NCBI GenBank assembly: GCA_037139735.1
Contig: JBAXFU010000061.1
Coordinates: forward strand, 1 to 18,969
Length of the DNA: 18,969 nt
DNA from: UBA2402 sp037139735
GTDB taxonomy: Bacteria > Planctomycetota > Phycisphaerae > Phycisphaerales > UBA1924
Reading direction: 5' to 3'
The number at the start of each line of letters is the position of its first letter. The first letter of the stretch is position 1. The translations under genes were made by a program, and so were the position numbers. The notes below the pieces were generated by a model. The model was given only the letters and a program-made list of their open reading frames with translations. It was not told the DNA's origin and did no database searches. This document shows positions 1-6,876 of this stretch, piece after piece.

Positions 1-17
1 AGCCGGGCTGCGCACCC

Positions 18-129
18 CGGCTCAACCAAGGGACGCCCGAAGCGGGCTGGCGGGGCAATGCGCGGATCGGGGGTGTCGACATGTTTGCGGCCGAGTCGCC
101 AGCCCGAAGGGCGTCCCTTCGTTGAGCCG
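18..129. repeat. Imperfect inverted repeat (long hairpin)
   Basis: The outer arms are 18-38 and 109-129, which are complementary over 21 nt with one mismatch. An inner pair, 43-52 and 98-107, is complementary over 10 nt. The loop is about 45 nt (53-97). The sequence would fold into a long cruciform or RNA hairpin. The arm core ACCAAGGGACGCCCGAAG recurs in part at 505-528 and resembles the repeat at 8391-8405, so it may belong to a dispersed family. No gene is visible inside it. Confidence 0.7.
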
Positions 130-499
130 TGGGCGCAGCGAGTCTTCGAGCAAGCCCCCGGCGGAGCCAGCCGCGCCGTGACATCGCCGTGCCGAACGCG
201 ATCGACGCGCCGCGTCGATGGCGTTCACCACGACGCGACATCATCGCGGACGCGACCACGCCCAACGCCATCGACACGCCGCGTCGATGGCCTCCGCGTC
301 GTCACGCCATGTCGGCGCGTCGGGCCCCCGCCGTCGTGGGCGCAGCGAGTCTTCGAGCAAGCCCCCGGCGGAGCCAGCCGCGCCGTGACATCGCCGTGCC
401 GAACGCGATCGACGCGCCACGTCGATGGCGTTCACGACGACGCGACATCATCGCGGACGCGACCACGCCCAACGCCATCGACGCGCCGCGTCGATGGCC
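128..499. repeat. Two 165-bp direct repeats with palindromes on a 69-bp grid
   Basis: Positions 128-292 and 335-499 are the same sequence with only three mismatches (212/419, 229/436, 276/483), separated by 42 bp. Each copy holds two 19-nt palindromes of the form ATCGACGCG-C-CGCGTCGAT, at 201-219, 270-288, 408-426 and 477-495. The second and third each have one changed base. The palindromes sit 69 bp apart within a copy, and the copies are 207 bp (3 x 69) apart. The near identity implies a recent duplication. Long open frames cross this region in several frames on both strands, but this is expected at such high GC and none resembles a protein. The whole 1-553 stretch is therefore best read as non-coding repeat DNA of unknown role. 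Confidence 0.8.
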
Positions 500-553
500 C
501 CCGCCAGGGGACGCCCGAAGCGGGCTGGCGTGTGCAAGTCAACACCGGGCCCG

Positions 554-820
554 TTACGAAGGCCGCGTCGCGACATCTTCCGCATCCACGCTCGAGTACT
601 GGTCGAGGTTGCAGACCACGATCTCGCCGTCGGCCTTGCGGAGCGTCAGCCGGTCCATCCACAACTTGTGGTCCTTGCTGTGGGCGTACCACGAGCCGGT
701 CTTGGCCTGCTCGAACTTCACCACGGTGCCCTCCACCGACGTGACCATCACGCCGGTCAGCCGCGGCACCTGCTGCGTGACCTTGACCTTCATTCCCGGT
801 GAATAGCTGATCGCTGCCAT
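554..820 (-). CDS. Conserved-looking small beta-rich protein, 88 aa
   Basis: The protein begins MAAISYSPGMKVKVTQQVPR and continues as alternating short hydrophobic stretches with turns. This fits a small SH3/KOW-like beta barrel, but that fold is inference. The middle holds a hydrophilic segment (TGSWYAHSKDHKLWMDRLTL) followed by a last strand. There is no signal peptide or membrane segment, so it is probably cytoplasmic. The composition is balanced, unlike the arginine/proline-rich shadow frames around it, which supports real coding. I chose the ATG at 820 because a promoter-like pair (831-836 and 854-859) would start transcription essentially on it. A second in-frame ATG at 832 overlaps the -10 hexamer. 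It is divergent from the winged-helix gene at 952. I recall similar short proteins in planctomycetes but cannot name a family or function. Confidence 0.7.
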   Translation of the reverse strand: MAAISYSPGMKVKVTQQVPRLTGVMVTSVEGTVVKFEQAKTGSWYAHSKDHKLWMDRLTLRKADGEIVVCNLDQYSSVDAEDVATRPS

Positions 821-830
821 GAGTGAGGCC

Positions 831-859
831 ATGGTAGCGGCAGGCAACGCCCGCTCCAA
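831..859 (-). promoter_or_regulatory. Putative promoter of the 88-aa protein gene
   Basis: Read on the minus strand, TTGGAG (854-859) is followed by a 17-nt spacer and TACCAT (831-836). The -10 element matches TATAAT at four of six positions and the spacer is ideal. The start codon at 820 follows 10 nt after the -10 element, leaving almost no 5' leader. No Shine-Dalgarno sequence lies before either possible ATG. Confidence 0.5.
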
Positions 860-916
860 CCGGCACCCGAGCAAAGCCCCAGCCCCGCACGCCACCTCGC
901 TCGCCCGCATCGTGGG

Positions 917-945
917 TTGCCATTTGTTGACCATTGGTATACAGT
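917..945 (+). promoter_or_regulatory. Putative leaderless promoter of the winged-helix gene
   Basis: TTGCCA (917-922; five of six to TTGACA), a 17-nt spacer and TACAGT (940-945; four of six to TATAAT) lie in the most AT-rich patch of the first 2 kb. Transcription would be expected to begin near 952, which is exactly an in-frame GTG. This is the best sigma-70-type match in the window. Confidence 0.6.
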
Positions 946-951
946 TATGCA

Positions 952-1614
952 GTGGCTGCAACATTAGTCCCTGCATGGGTTTGCGCACATTCGTCGACCA
1001 TCGAACGCGGATGGGGTTCCCTGCTGGGAGTGCTACCGGCCTCTCGGGGGGCGGTGCTCGATCTTGAGCGGCTGATCGTCGACGGCGTTGCCGTGGCCGG
1101 CGGGGACCGCGCCAATCCATCGCCCGAGGTCATTGCGGGATGGCTTGGCAGGTATGGCATGGCGACGGCGAGGCATCGGTTGGCGGCCATCGCGACCTCA
1201 CTGCCCGCCGCCGCGCGCGGAGGGCTTGCCCGGGTGCTGGTGGCGGCGATCGAGGCGGGCGGGCCCGCGGACCTCGCGCTCGCGGTGCGTGCCTGCGGCA
1301 TCGCGTCGGCCGGCCTGCCCGACCCCACCCCCCCACCACCCGAGCAGCGGGTGCTTGCCGCCAACCCGTGGCTGCGGGACCGCCTGCTCCGCAAGGGAGA
1401 CCTTCGGTGCAGCATCGTCGAGTCGCTGCGGTTCGACGCGGGAGGCTCGGTGCCGAGTTGCGCGACGCTGGCGACGCTGACGGGCACGACGCGGGCGGCG
1501 GTGATCAAGGCGTTGCGGTGCCTGTACGCGGAAGGGGACGTGACGATCCGCCCGCGAGCCGGGAGCCGCCGCGACTACGAGGTGCGGCTGGCGCACCTTG
1601 GCGTTCCGGCGTGA
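952..1614 (+). CDS. Putative winged-helix DNA-binding protein, 220 aa
   Basis: The C-terminal third (about residues 142-213) reads as a winged helix. A helix-turn-helix around 167-197 has the pattern VPS..LA...G..RAAV..AL..LYAEG.V, and a basic wing follows (RPRAGSRRDYEVRL). That pattern is close to the GntR-type N-terminal domain, but here it sits at the C-terminus. The N-terminal two thirds are alanine-rich and probably helical, with no recognised ligand-binding fold. A proline run (about 126-131) separates the two halves. I prefer the GTG at 952 because it coincides with the start site predicted from the promoter at 917-945; a TTG at 934 lies inside that promoter. Later starts cannot be excluded. 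The gene ends 4 bp from the convergent lipoprotein gene. It may be a transcription regulator whose targets are not evident. Confidence 0.6.
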   Translation: MAATLVPAWVCAHSSTIERGWGSLLGVLPASRGAVLDLERLIVDGVAVAGGDRANPSPEVIAGWLGRYGMATARHRLAAIATSLPAAARGGLARVLVAAIEAGGPADLALAVRACGIASAGLPDPTPPPPEQRVLAANPWLRDRLLRKGDLRCSIVESLRFDAGGSVPSCATLATLTGTTRAAVIKALRCLYAEGDVTIRPRAGSRRDYEVRLAHLGVPA

Positions 1615-1618
1615 GGCG

Positions 1619-2053
1619 TCAGCGGATGGGAGCCCACTCGCGGCCGGCGAGGTGCTCGAGGCGACGGGCGGTCTCGCGGACGAGGATGCGTTCGACGCGA
1701 AGATCGCGATCGGGGGCGCCTCTGGCGACGAGATCGATCAGCCCGGAGGCGTCCGCGCCGTCGATGGGGGCGGCCTGCGTGGCGATGAGCACGTATTGGC
1801 GATCATCGTCGGCGAGGAAGCGGTAGCGAATGGTGCGGCGGCGATCGGGAAGGGTCGACGGCGACGACGTGAGCAAGGCGACGTGGGCCCGCATGCAGGC
1901 GACCTCGACGGCGGCATCGACGTCGTTCCAGTCGCCGCGGACGGTGTCGGCGGGCGCGGGCGTGTCGGGACCGACGGGTTCGGGCCTCCCCGACGCGGCG
2001 CATGCCGCCAACAGCGTCGTCGAGGCGAGAATGGCGAGCCGTGCGGCGATCAT
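1619..2053 (-). CDS. Small putative lipoprotein, 144 aa
   Basis: The N-terminus MIAARLAILASTTLLAAC is a short lipoprotein signal peptide with lipobox L15-A16-A17-C18, so the mature protein should be lipid-anchored through Cys18. A proline-rich linker (about 22-35) follows, then a mixed alpha/beta domain of roughly 100 residues (DWNDVDAAVEVACMRAHVAL onward) that I cannot assign to a family. It carries many charged residues and no further membrane segment. It converges on the winged-helix gene with only 4 bp between stop codons and is divergent from phoH. A TACGCT hexamer (2063-2068) lies 9 nt before the ATG and no Shine-Dalgarno site is visible. Function unknown. Confidence 0.7.
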   Translation of the reverse strand: MIAARLAILASTTLLAACAASGRPEPVGPDTPAPADTVRGDWNDVDAAVEVACMRAHVALLTSSPSTLPDRRRTIRYRFLADDDRQYVLIATQAAPIDGADASGLIDLVARGAPDRDLRVERILVRETARRLEHLAGREWAPIR

Positions 2054-2062
2054 GCCGGCAAG

Positions 2063-2068
2063 AGCGTA
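2063..2068 (-). promoter_or_regulatory. -10-like element before the lipoprotein gene
   Basis: On the minus strand TACGCT (fits TANNNT) sits 9 nt upstream of the ATG at 2053. No convincing -35 element is found 16-18 nt upstream. It lies back to back with the phoH promoter in a 59-bp divergent spacer. Confidence 0.35.
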
Positions 2069-2078
2069 CGCCCTCGGG

Positions 2079-2105
2079 GTGACGGGCCCGCTCGGCCCAT
2101 ACGAT
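2079..2105 (+). promoter_or_regulatory. Putative leaderless promoter of phoH
   Basis: GTGACG (2079-2084), a 15-nt spacer and TACGAT (2100-2105; four of six to TATAAT) precede the TTG start at 2113 by 7 nt. The spacer is short, so the -35 assignment is weak, but the -10 element is reasonable. There is no Shine-Dalgarno site. Confidence 0.4.
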
Positions 2106-2112
2106 CAAAGCC

Positions 2113-3093
2113 TTGGAAGTCTCCCTTCGCATCATCAACGGACCCGAGCGGCTCGCCGTGCTGGGCCCGGCGGACCGCAACCTCAAGATGATCCGCGAGG
2201 CGCTGGGCGTGCACGTCACGGCCCGGGAGGGGAAGATCTCGCTCAGCGGGGAGCGCAACGCGGTGCTGATCGCCCGCAACGTGCTCGAGGCGCTCAACGC
2301 GGCGGGTGCGGCGAAGCAGGCCTTGGGCCGCCAGCAGGTCTTCGACCTCATCACCGAGGAATCGCAGCGGATGACCGCCGACCCGGACCAGACGATCGGC
2401 TCCGCGCCGGTCAACGAGGACGAATGGGACGGGCGGCTGAACGTCTACGTCGCGGGGCGGCAGGTGCGACCTCGCACGGCGAACCAGGAACGGTACCTGC
2501 AGGCCATCCGCGAGCACGACCTGGTCCTTGGCATCGGCCCCGCGGGCACGGGCAAGACGTACCTCGCGGTGGCGGCGGCGGTGCACATGCTCAAGACCGA
2601 GCGCATCAAGCGAATCGTGCTGGCGCGTCCGGCGGTCGAGGCAGGCGAGCGGCTGGGCTTCCTGCCCGGCGACATCCGCGCGAAGGTGAACCCGTACCTG
2701 CGGCCGCTCTTCGATGCGCTCAACGACATGATGGAGTTCAACACGCTCCGTCGCTTCATGGAGACGGACGTCATCGAGGTCTCGCCACTGGCCTTCATGC
2801 GAGGCCGCACGCTCAATCACGCCTTCGTGATCCTCGACGAGGCGCAGAACGCCACCCGCGGCCAGATGAAGATGTTCCTGACCCGCATGGGCCACGGGAG
2901 CAAGATGATCGTCAACGGGGACCCCAGCCAGACCGATCTCGACGACCCCGGCGACTGCGGCCTGGTCGACGCGGCGTCGAAACTCCGCGACACCAAGGGC
3001 GTGGGCTTCGTCGGTTTCACGCGACAGGACGTGGTGCGACACACCCTGGTGCAGCGGATCATCGAGGCGTACGGCGACGACGAGCGGACCTGA
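2113..3093 (+). CDS. phoH: PhoH-family ATPase (PhoH/YbeZ type), 326 aa
   Basis: This is a P-loop ATPase of the PhoH family, linked in other bacteria to RNA and ribosome metabolism. The N-terminal 60 or so residues (LRIINGPERLAVLGPADRNL onward) form the small KH-like domain of the YbeZ type. Then come Walker A GPAGTGKT (142-149), the block IVLARPAVEAGERLGFLPGD (168-187) and Walker B FVILDEAQ (238-245). The motif MIVNGDPSQTDL (265-276) follows and matches the conserved sensor region. The length is normal for the family and there is no signal peptide. The start is TTG at 2113: the protein begins MEVSLRIING at the point where the family domain begins, and a -10-like hexamer lies 7 nt upstream. 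The usual partner ybeY is not adjacent. Family assignment is firm; the cellular role here is inferred. Confidence 0.95.
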   Translation: MEVSLRIINGPERLAVLGPADRNLKMIREALGVHVTAREGKISLSGERNAVLIARNVLEALNAAGAAKQALGRQQVFDLITEESQRMTADPDQTIGSAPVNEDEWDGRLNVYVAGRQVRPRTANQERYLQAIREHDLVLGIGPAGTGKTYLAVAAAVHMLKTERIKRIVLARPAVEAGERLGFLPGDIRAKVNPYLRPLFDALNDMMEFNTLRRFMETDVIEVSPLAFMRGRTLNHAFVILDEAQNATRGQMKMFLTRMGHGSKMIVNGDPSQTDLDDPGDCGLVDAASKLRDTKGVGFVGFTRQDVVRHTLVQRIIEAYGDDERT

Positions 3094-3110
3094 ACGGCGG
3101 CTTTGGGTCC

Positions 3111-3130
3111 GATGCCCTCGACGGGGTATC
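3111..3130 (+). terminator. Possible hairpin terminator after phoH
   Basis: The stem GATGCCC/GGGTATC (7 bp including one G-U pair) with a 6-nt loop begins 18 nt after the phoH stop. There is no following T run, so it is at best a non-canonical terminator. The rest of the 146-bp spacer to the next gene shows only the promoter at 3202-3230. Confidence 0.3.
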
Positions 3131-3201
3131 GGTCCCCGACCGGCATGCAAACATGCGTGGGCCTTCACGCGGGCCTTCGCGGCGGAGCCGGCGGATTGCG
3201 C

Positions 3202-3230
3202 TTGGGCGCACGGGCGTTTGTCAGTAGAAT
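3202..3230 (+). promoter_or_regulatory. Putative leaderless promoter of the PSCyt1/DUF1549/DUF1553 operon
   Basis: TTGGGC (3202-3207), a 17-nt spacer and TAGAAT (3225-3230; five of six to TATAAT). The ATG at 3240 begins 9 nt after the -10 element, close to the expected transcription start, so the message would have little or no 5' leader. Confidence 0.55.
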
Positions 3231-3239
3231 GGCCGGGAG

Positions 3240-6200
3240 ATGGCGTCACCCCTCGCTCTTCCGGCCGCCGTGCTCGCGACGTTCGCGGGCGCGTGCGTGC
3301 TCCTCTCGAATCCCGAGCCGCCCGCCTCGACGCTGCGCGTCGAGGCGAGGCCCGAGCCGGTTCGCTACGCGCGGGACGTGCGGCCCATCCTCTCGGATCG
3401 CTGCTTTGCCTGCCACGGCCCGGACGAACAGGCGCGCAAGGCGGGCCTGCGACTGGACGAGGCGGCCTCGGCGACGGCCCATCGCAAGGGGGGCGCGGCG
3501 ATCGTGCCGGGGCAGCCCGCGGCGAGCCGCATGGTGAAGCGGATCGGGTCGACGGATCCGGACGAAATGATGCCCCCGCCGACGAGCCACAAGGCGGCCC
3601 TGACCGACGCGCAGCGGCGGGTGATCGAGCGATGGATCGAGCAGGGTGCGGCGTACGAGTCGCACTGGTCGTTCGTCGCCCCCAAGCGGCCGGAGCCGCC
3701 TCGCACGGCGGATGATTCGTGGGCCCGCAACGACATCGACCGCTTCATCCTGGCGTCGCTGGAGCGGGCGGGGGTTCGTCCCTCGCCGGAGGCGGATCGC
3801 GCCACGCTGCTGCGGCGCGTGACGCTCGACTTGACGGGCCTGCCGCCGACGCCCGATGAGACGACGGCCTTTCTCGCCGACGAATCCCCCGACGCGTACG
3901 AGCGAGTGGTGGATCGGCTGCTGACGCAAGAGCCGTGGAGATCGCGCACGGCCGAGCGGCTGGCGGCGCCGTGGCTCGACGCGGCCCGCTACGCCGACAC
4001 GTGCGGCATCCACCAGGACAACGGCCGGCAGATGTGGCTGTGGCGCGACTGGGTCCTGCACGCCTATCGCGACAACATGCCCTTTGATCGCTTCGTGATC
4101 GAGCAGCTCGCGGGCGACCTGATTCCGGACGCGACGACGGACCAGAAGATCGCCTCGGGCTTCAACCGCAACCACATCACGACCGACGAGGGCGGCGCGA
4201 TCGCCGAGGAGTACCTGGTCGAGTACGCCGTGGACCGCGCGTCGACGACGGCGTCGGTGCTGCTGGGGCTCACGATGGGGTGCGCCCGCTGCCACGACCA
4301 CAAGTACGACCCGATCACGACGAAGGACTTCTACGGCTTCTACGCCTTCTTCAACTCGATCGAGGAGCCGGGCCTCTACTCGCAGACGCAGGACCCCAAC
4401 CGCGCGTACGAGCCGTTCATCACGGTGCCCTCGGAAGCGCAGCGCGAGCGCACGGAGGAGATCGGCAAGGCCGTCGCGCTGCTCGAGCGGCAGCAGCGGT
4501 CCGTCACCAGGGAGGACGAGGCGCGACGCGACGCGTTTTTCGCCCGCATCGGCCCGGACACGGGCGTGTCGTGGATGGAGACTCGCGTGAACCGCGCGGT
4601 CAGCGAGGGCGGAGCGACCCTCGCGCCCCAGCCCGACGGCTCGGTGCTGGCGCAAGGCGTGAATCCCGACACCGACGTGCACGAGTTCACCCTCGAGACC
4701 TCGCCGACGGCGGGCCCGCCGCGACTGCTGCTGCTCGAGGCGATCGCCGACGCCTCGCTGGGTTCGGGCCGTCTGGGCCGCGCGAACAACGGCAACGCCG
4801 TGCTGACGGGCATCGAGGTGTCGTGGGCGCCGCGGTCGGATCCCGGCGACGCGCACCTGGTGACGCCGCGGTGGATCTGGGCCGACCTGTCGCAGACCAA
4901 CGGCGAGTACCACGTCACCGACGCGCTCTTCGACACGGCGGGCGCGTCGCGCGGGTGGGCGGTCGACGGGCACCGCACGCCGGGCAACCGCACGCTGCTG
5001 CTGCTGGCCGACCGCCCGATGGGCGACGGCTCGCCCACGCTCGTCACCGTGCGGCTCAAGTATCGCTCGATGTACGCGCGGCACGTGCTGGGCCGCGTGC
5101 GATTCTCCCTCGCGACGTGCGCCGACGCCCGCCTCCTCCCGGTCACCTTCTCGCCGTGGCGGGTGGCCGGTCCGTTCGCCGCGAAGGACCGCGCGACGGT
5201 CTTCGACGAGGCCTTCGGCCCCGAGTCGATCAAACGACTCGACCCCAATCAGGTCTTCGGCGACAAGCGCGTTCCGTGGCGTCACGACGAATCGTTCAAG
5301 GACGGCGCGGTGGTGCCGACGGACGCCGGGCTCAACGTCTCCTACGCGGCCCGCACCGTGCACACGGTGGCGGGCGCGACGATGGACCTCTCGCTGGGCA
5401 GCGACGACGGCTTCCGTCTCTTCCTCGACGGCCGCGAGATCGCCGCCCGCAACATCGAGCGGAGCGCGGCGCCGGACCAGGACAAGGTGCGGGTGGAGTT
5501 CCCGCCGGGCGAGAGCACGCTGGTGCTCAAGGTCGTGAACACGGGGGGCGACGGGGCCTTCTACCACGCCGCCAGGCGCGTCGACGAGGCGATGCCCGAC
5601 GAACTGGTGCCGGCGATCCTGCCCGAACGCAGCCGCGGGGAGGAGGCCCGGCCTCGCCTCGAGGCGGCGTGGGCGAACTCCTTCTCGCCAGCGCACCGGG
5701 AACGCCGGGCCCAAATCGACCTGCTCGAGGGCGAACGCAAGGCCATCGAGGCGGCCTCCCCCAAGACGATGGTGATGAAGGAGCTCGAGACGCCCCGCGA
5801 GACCTTCGTGCTCGCTCGCGGGCAGTACGACCACCCCGACCGCGCGAGGCCGGTGCAGCGATCGGTCCCCGCGGCGTTGGGCCGCCTGCCCGACGATGCG
5901 CCGCGGAATCGGCTTGGGCTCGCGCGATGGCTCATGTCGGCGGAGAACCCGCTGACGGCCCGCGTGGCGGCGAATCGATGCTGGGAGCTGGTCTTCGGGT
6001 CCGGGCTCGTCCGCACGAGCGAGGACTTCGGCCTGCAGGGAGAGTGGCCCACGCATCCCGAGTTGCTCGACTGGCTGGCGGTCGACTTCCGCGAACACGG
6101 GTGGAACGTGCGCCGCATGATGCGGATGATGGTCACGTCGTCGACGTACCGGCAGTCGTCGAACGTGCGCACGGACCTCGCGGAGACGGACCCCGAGAAT

Positions 6201-6854
6201 CGGCTCCTGGCGTCGTATCCGAGGCGGCGTCTCACGGCCGAGCAGGTCCGCGACGGCGCGCTCGCGATGTCGGGCCTGCTCGTCGAGCGGCTCGGCGGCC
6301 CCTCGGTGAAGCCCTCGCAGCCCGAGGGGCTCTGGCAGGAGGTGGCGATGCTCTCGAGCAACACGCGCGAGTACAAGCCCGGGCCCGACGAGGAGAATCG
6401 CCGCCGCAGCCTCTACACCTACTGGAAGCGGGCCAGTCCGCCGCCGTCGATGCTCACCTTCGACGCGCCCACGCGCGAATCGTGCACGATCCGTCGAGCC
6501 TCGACCAACACGCCGCTGCAGGCCCTCGTGCTCTGGAACGATCCCCTCTACGTCCGCGCGGCCCGCGAACTGGCGCGACTCGCCCTCGACGCCGGCGGCG
6601 ACGACGAAGGTCGGCTCGTGGGCCTCTTCCGGCGGTGCACGGGCGAGAAGCCCGACGAGGGGGCGATCTCGCTCCTTCGCGACGCGCTCGCCGACTTCCG
6701 CGCCCGCTTCCGCGCGCGGCCCGACGACGCGCGGGCCTTGATCGCCGCCGAGGAACATCCCGCTCCGAGCGACGCCGACGCGGCCGAGCGCGCCGCGTGG
6801 ACGATGGTGGCCAGTTCGCTCCTCAACCTTCACCAGACCGTGACGCAGCACTGA
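3240..6854 (+). CDS. PSCyt1-DUF1549-DUF1553 cytochrome-type planctomycete protein, 1204 aa
   Basis: The domain order is that of a planctomycete-specific family. A short hydrophobic N-terminus (LALPAAVLATFAGACVLL, signal or anchor) comes first. PSCyt1 (about 40-145) follows with haem-binding motif C55-F-A-C58-H59, and DUF1549 (about 155-375) with a second motif C348-A-R-C351-H352 followed by DHKYDP. A long middle insert (about 380-880) comes next, and DUF1553/PSD1 (about 888-1140) closes the protein. The insert has two beta-rich parts, a discoidin-like stretch around 470-600 and a PA14-like stretch around 700-765 (LGSDDGFRLFLDGRE). Both would suit carbohydrate binding, but that is inference. 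The two CXXCH motifs suggest covalently bound haem and function outside the cytoplasm. In planctomycetes such genes are often beside DUF1501 genes, as here (22 bp gap), and near polysaccharide breakdown genes. The reaction is unknown. The start is set by the promoter at 3202-3230. Confidence 0.93.
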   Translation: MASPLALPAAVLATFAGACVLLSNPEPPASTLRVEARPEPVRYARDVRPILSDRCFACHGPDEQARKAGLRLDEAASATAHRKGGAAIVPGQPAASRMVKRIGSTDPDEMMPPPTSHKAALTDAQRRVIERWIEQGAAYESHWSFVAPKRPEPPRTADDSWARNDIDRFILASLERAGVRPSPEADRATLLRRVTLDLTGLPPTPDETTAFLADESPDAYERVVDRLLTQEPWRSRTAERLAAPWLDAARYADTCGIHQDNGRQMWLWRDWVLHAYRDNMPFDRFVIEQLAGDLIPDATTDQKIASGFNRNHITTDEGGAIAEEYLVEYAVDRASTTASVLLGLTMGCARCHDHKYDPITTKDFYGFYAFFNSIEEPGLYSQTQDPNRAYEPFITVPSEAQRERTEEIGKAVALLERQQRSVTREDEARRDAFFARIGPDTGVSWMETRVNRAVSEGGATLAPQPDGSVLAQGVNPDTDVHEFTLETSPTAGPPRLLLLEAIADASLGSGRLGRANNGNAVLTGIEVSWAPRSDPGDAHLVTPRWIWADLSQTNGEYHVTDALFDTAGASRGWAVDGHRTPGNRTLLLLADRPMGDGSPTLVTVRLKYRSMYARHVLGRVRFSLATCADARLLPVTFSPWRVAGPFAAKDRATVFDEAFGPESIKRLDPNQVFGDKRVPWRHDESFKDGAVVPTDAGLNVSYAARTVHTVAGATMDLSLGSDDGFRLFLDGREIAARNIERSAAPDQDKVRVEFPPGESTLVLKVVNTGGDGAFYHAARRVDEAMPDELVPAILPERSRGEEARPRLEAAWANSFSPAHRERRAQIDLLEGERKAIEAASPKTMVMKELETPRETFVLARGQYDHPDRARPVQRSVPAALGRLPDDAPRNRLGLARWLMSAENPLTARVAANRCWELVFGSGLVRTSEDFGLQGEWPTHPELLDWLAVDFREHGWNVRRMMRMMVTSSTYRQSSNVRTDLAETDPENRLLASYPRRRLTAEQVRDGALAMSGLLVERLGGPSVKPSQPEGLWQEVAMLSSNTREYKPGPDEENRRRSLYTYWKRASPPPSMLTFDAPTRESCTIRRASTNTPLQALVLWNDPLYVRAARELARLALDAGGDDEGRLVGLFRRCTGEKPDEGAISLLRDALADFRARFRARPDDARALIAAEEHPAPSDADAAERAAWTMVASSLLNLHQTVTQH

Positions 6855-6864
6855 ACGATCCGCC

Positions 6865-6870
6865 GGGAGG
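6865..6870 (+). promoter_or_regulatory. Shine-Dalgarno site of the DUF1501 gene
   Basis: GGGAGG lies 6 nt before the ATG at 6877, inside the 22-bp gap of the operon. It is the strongest ribosome binding site in the window. It contrasts with the leaderless-type starts of the genes that lead transcripts. Confidence 0.75.
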
Positions 6871-6876
6871 CCCGCC

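Noticed and set aside
1..553. An insertion sequence or transposon end
   Set aside because: Inverted and direct repeats exist, but no transposase or target-site duplication can be identified.
58..806. Overlapping open frames through the left repeat region
   Set aside because: They are open in several frames at once, have repeat-derived, arginine/proline-rich sequence and no domain. The region reads as non-coding repeat.
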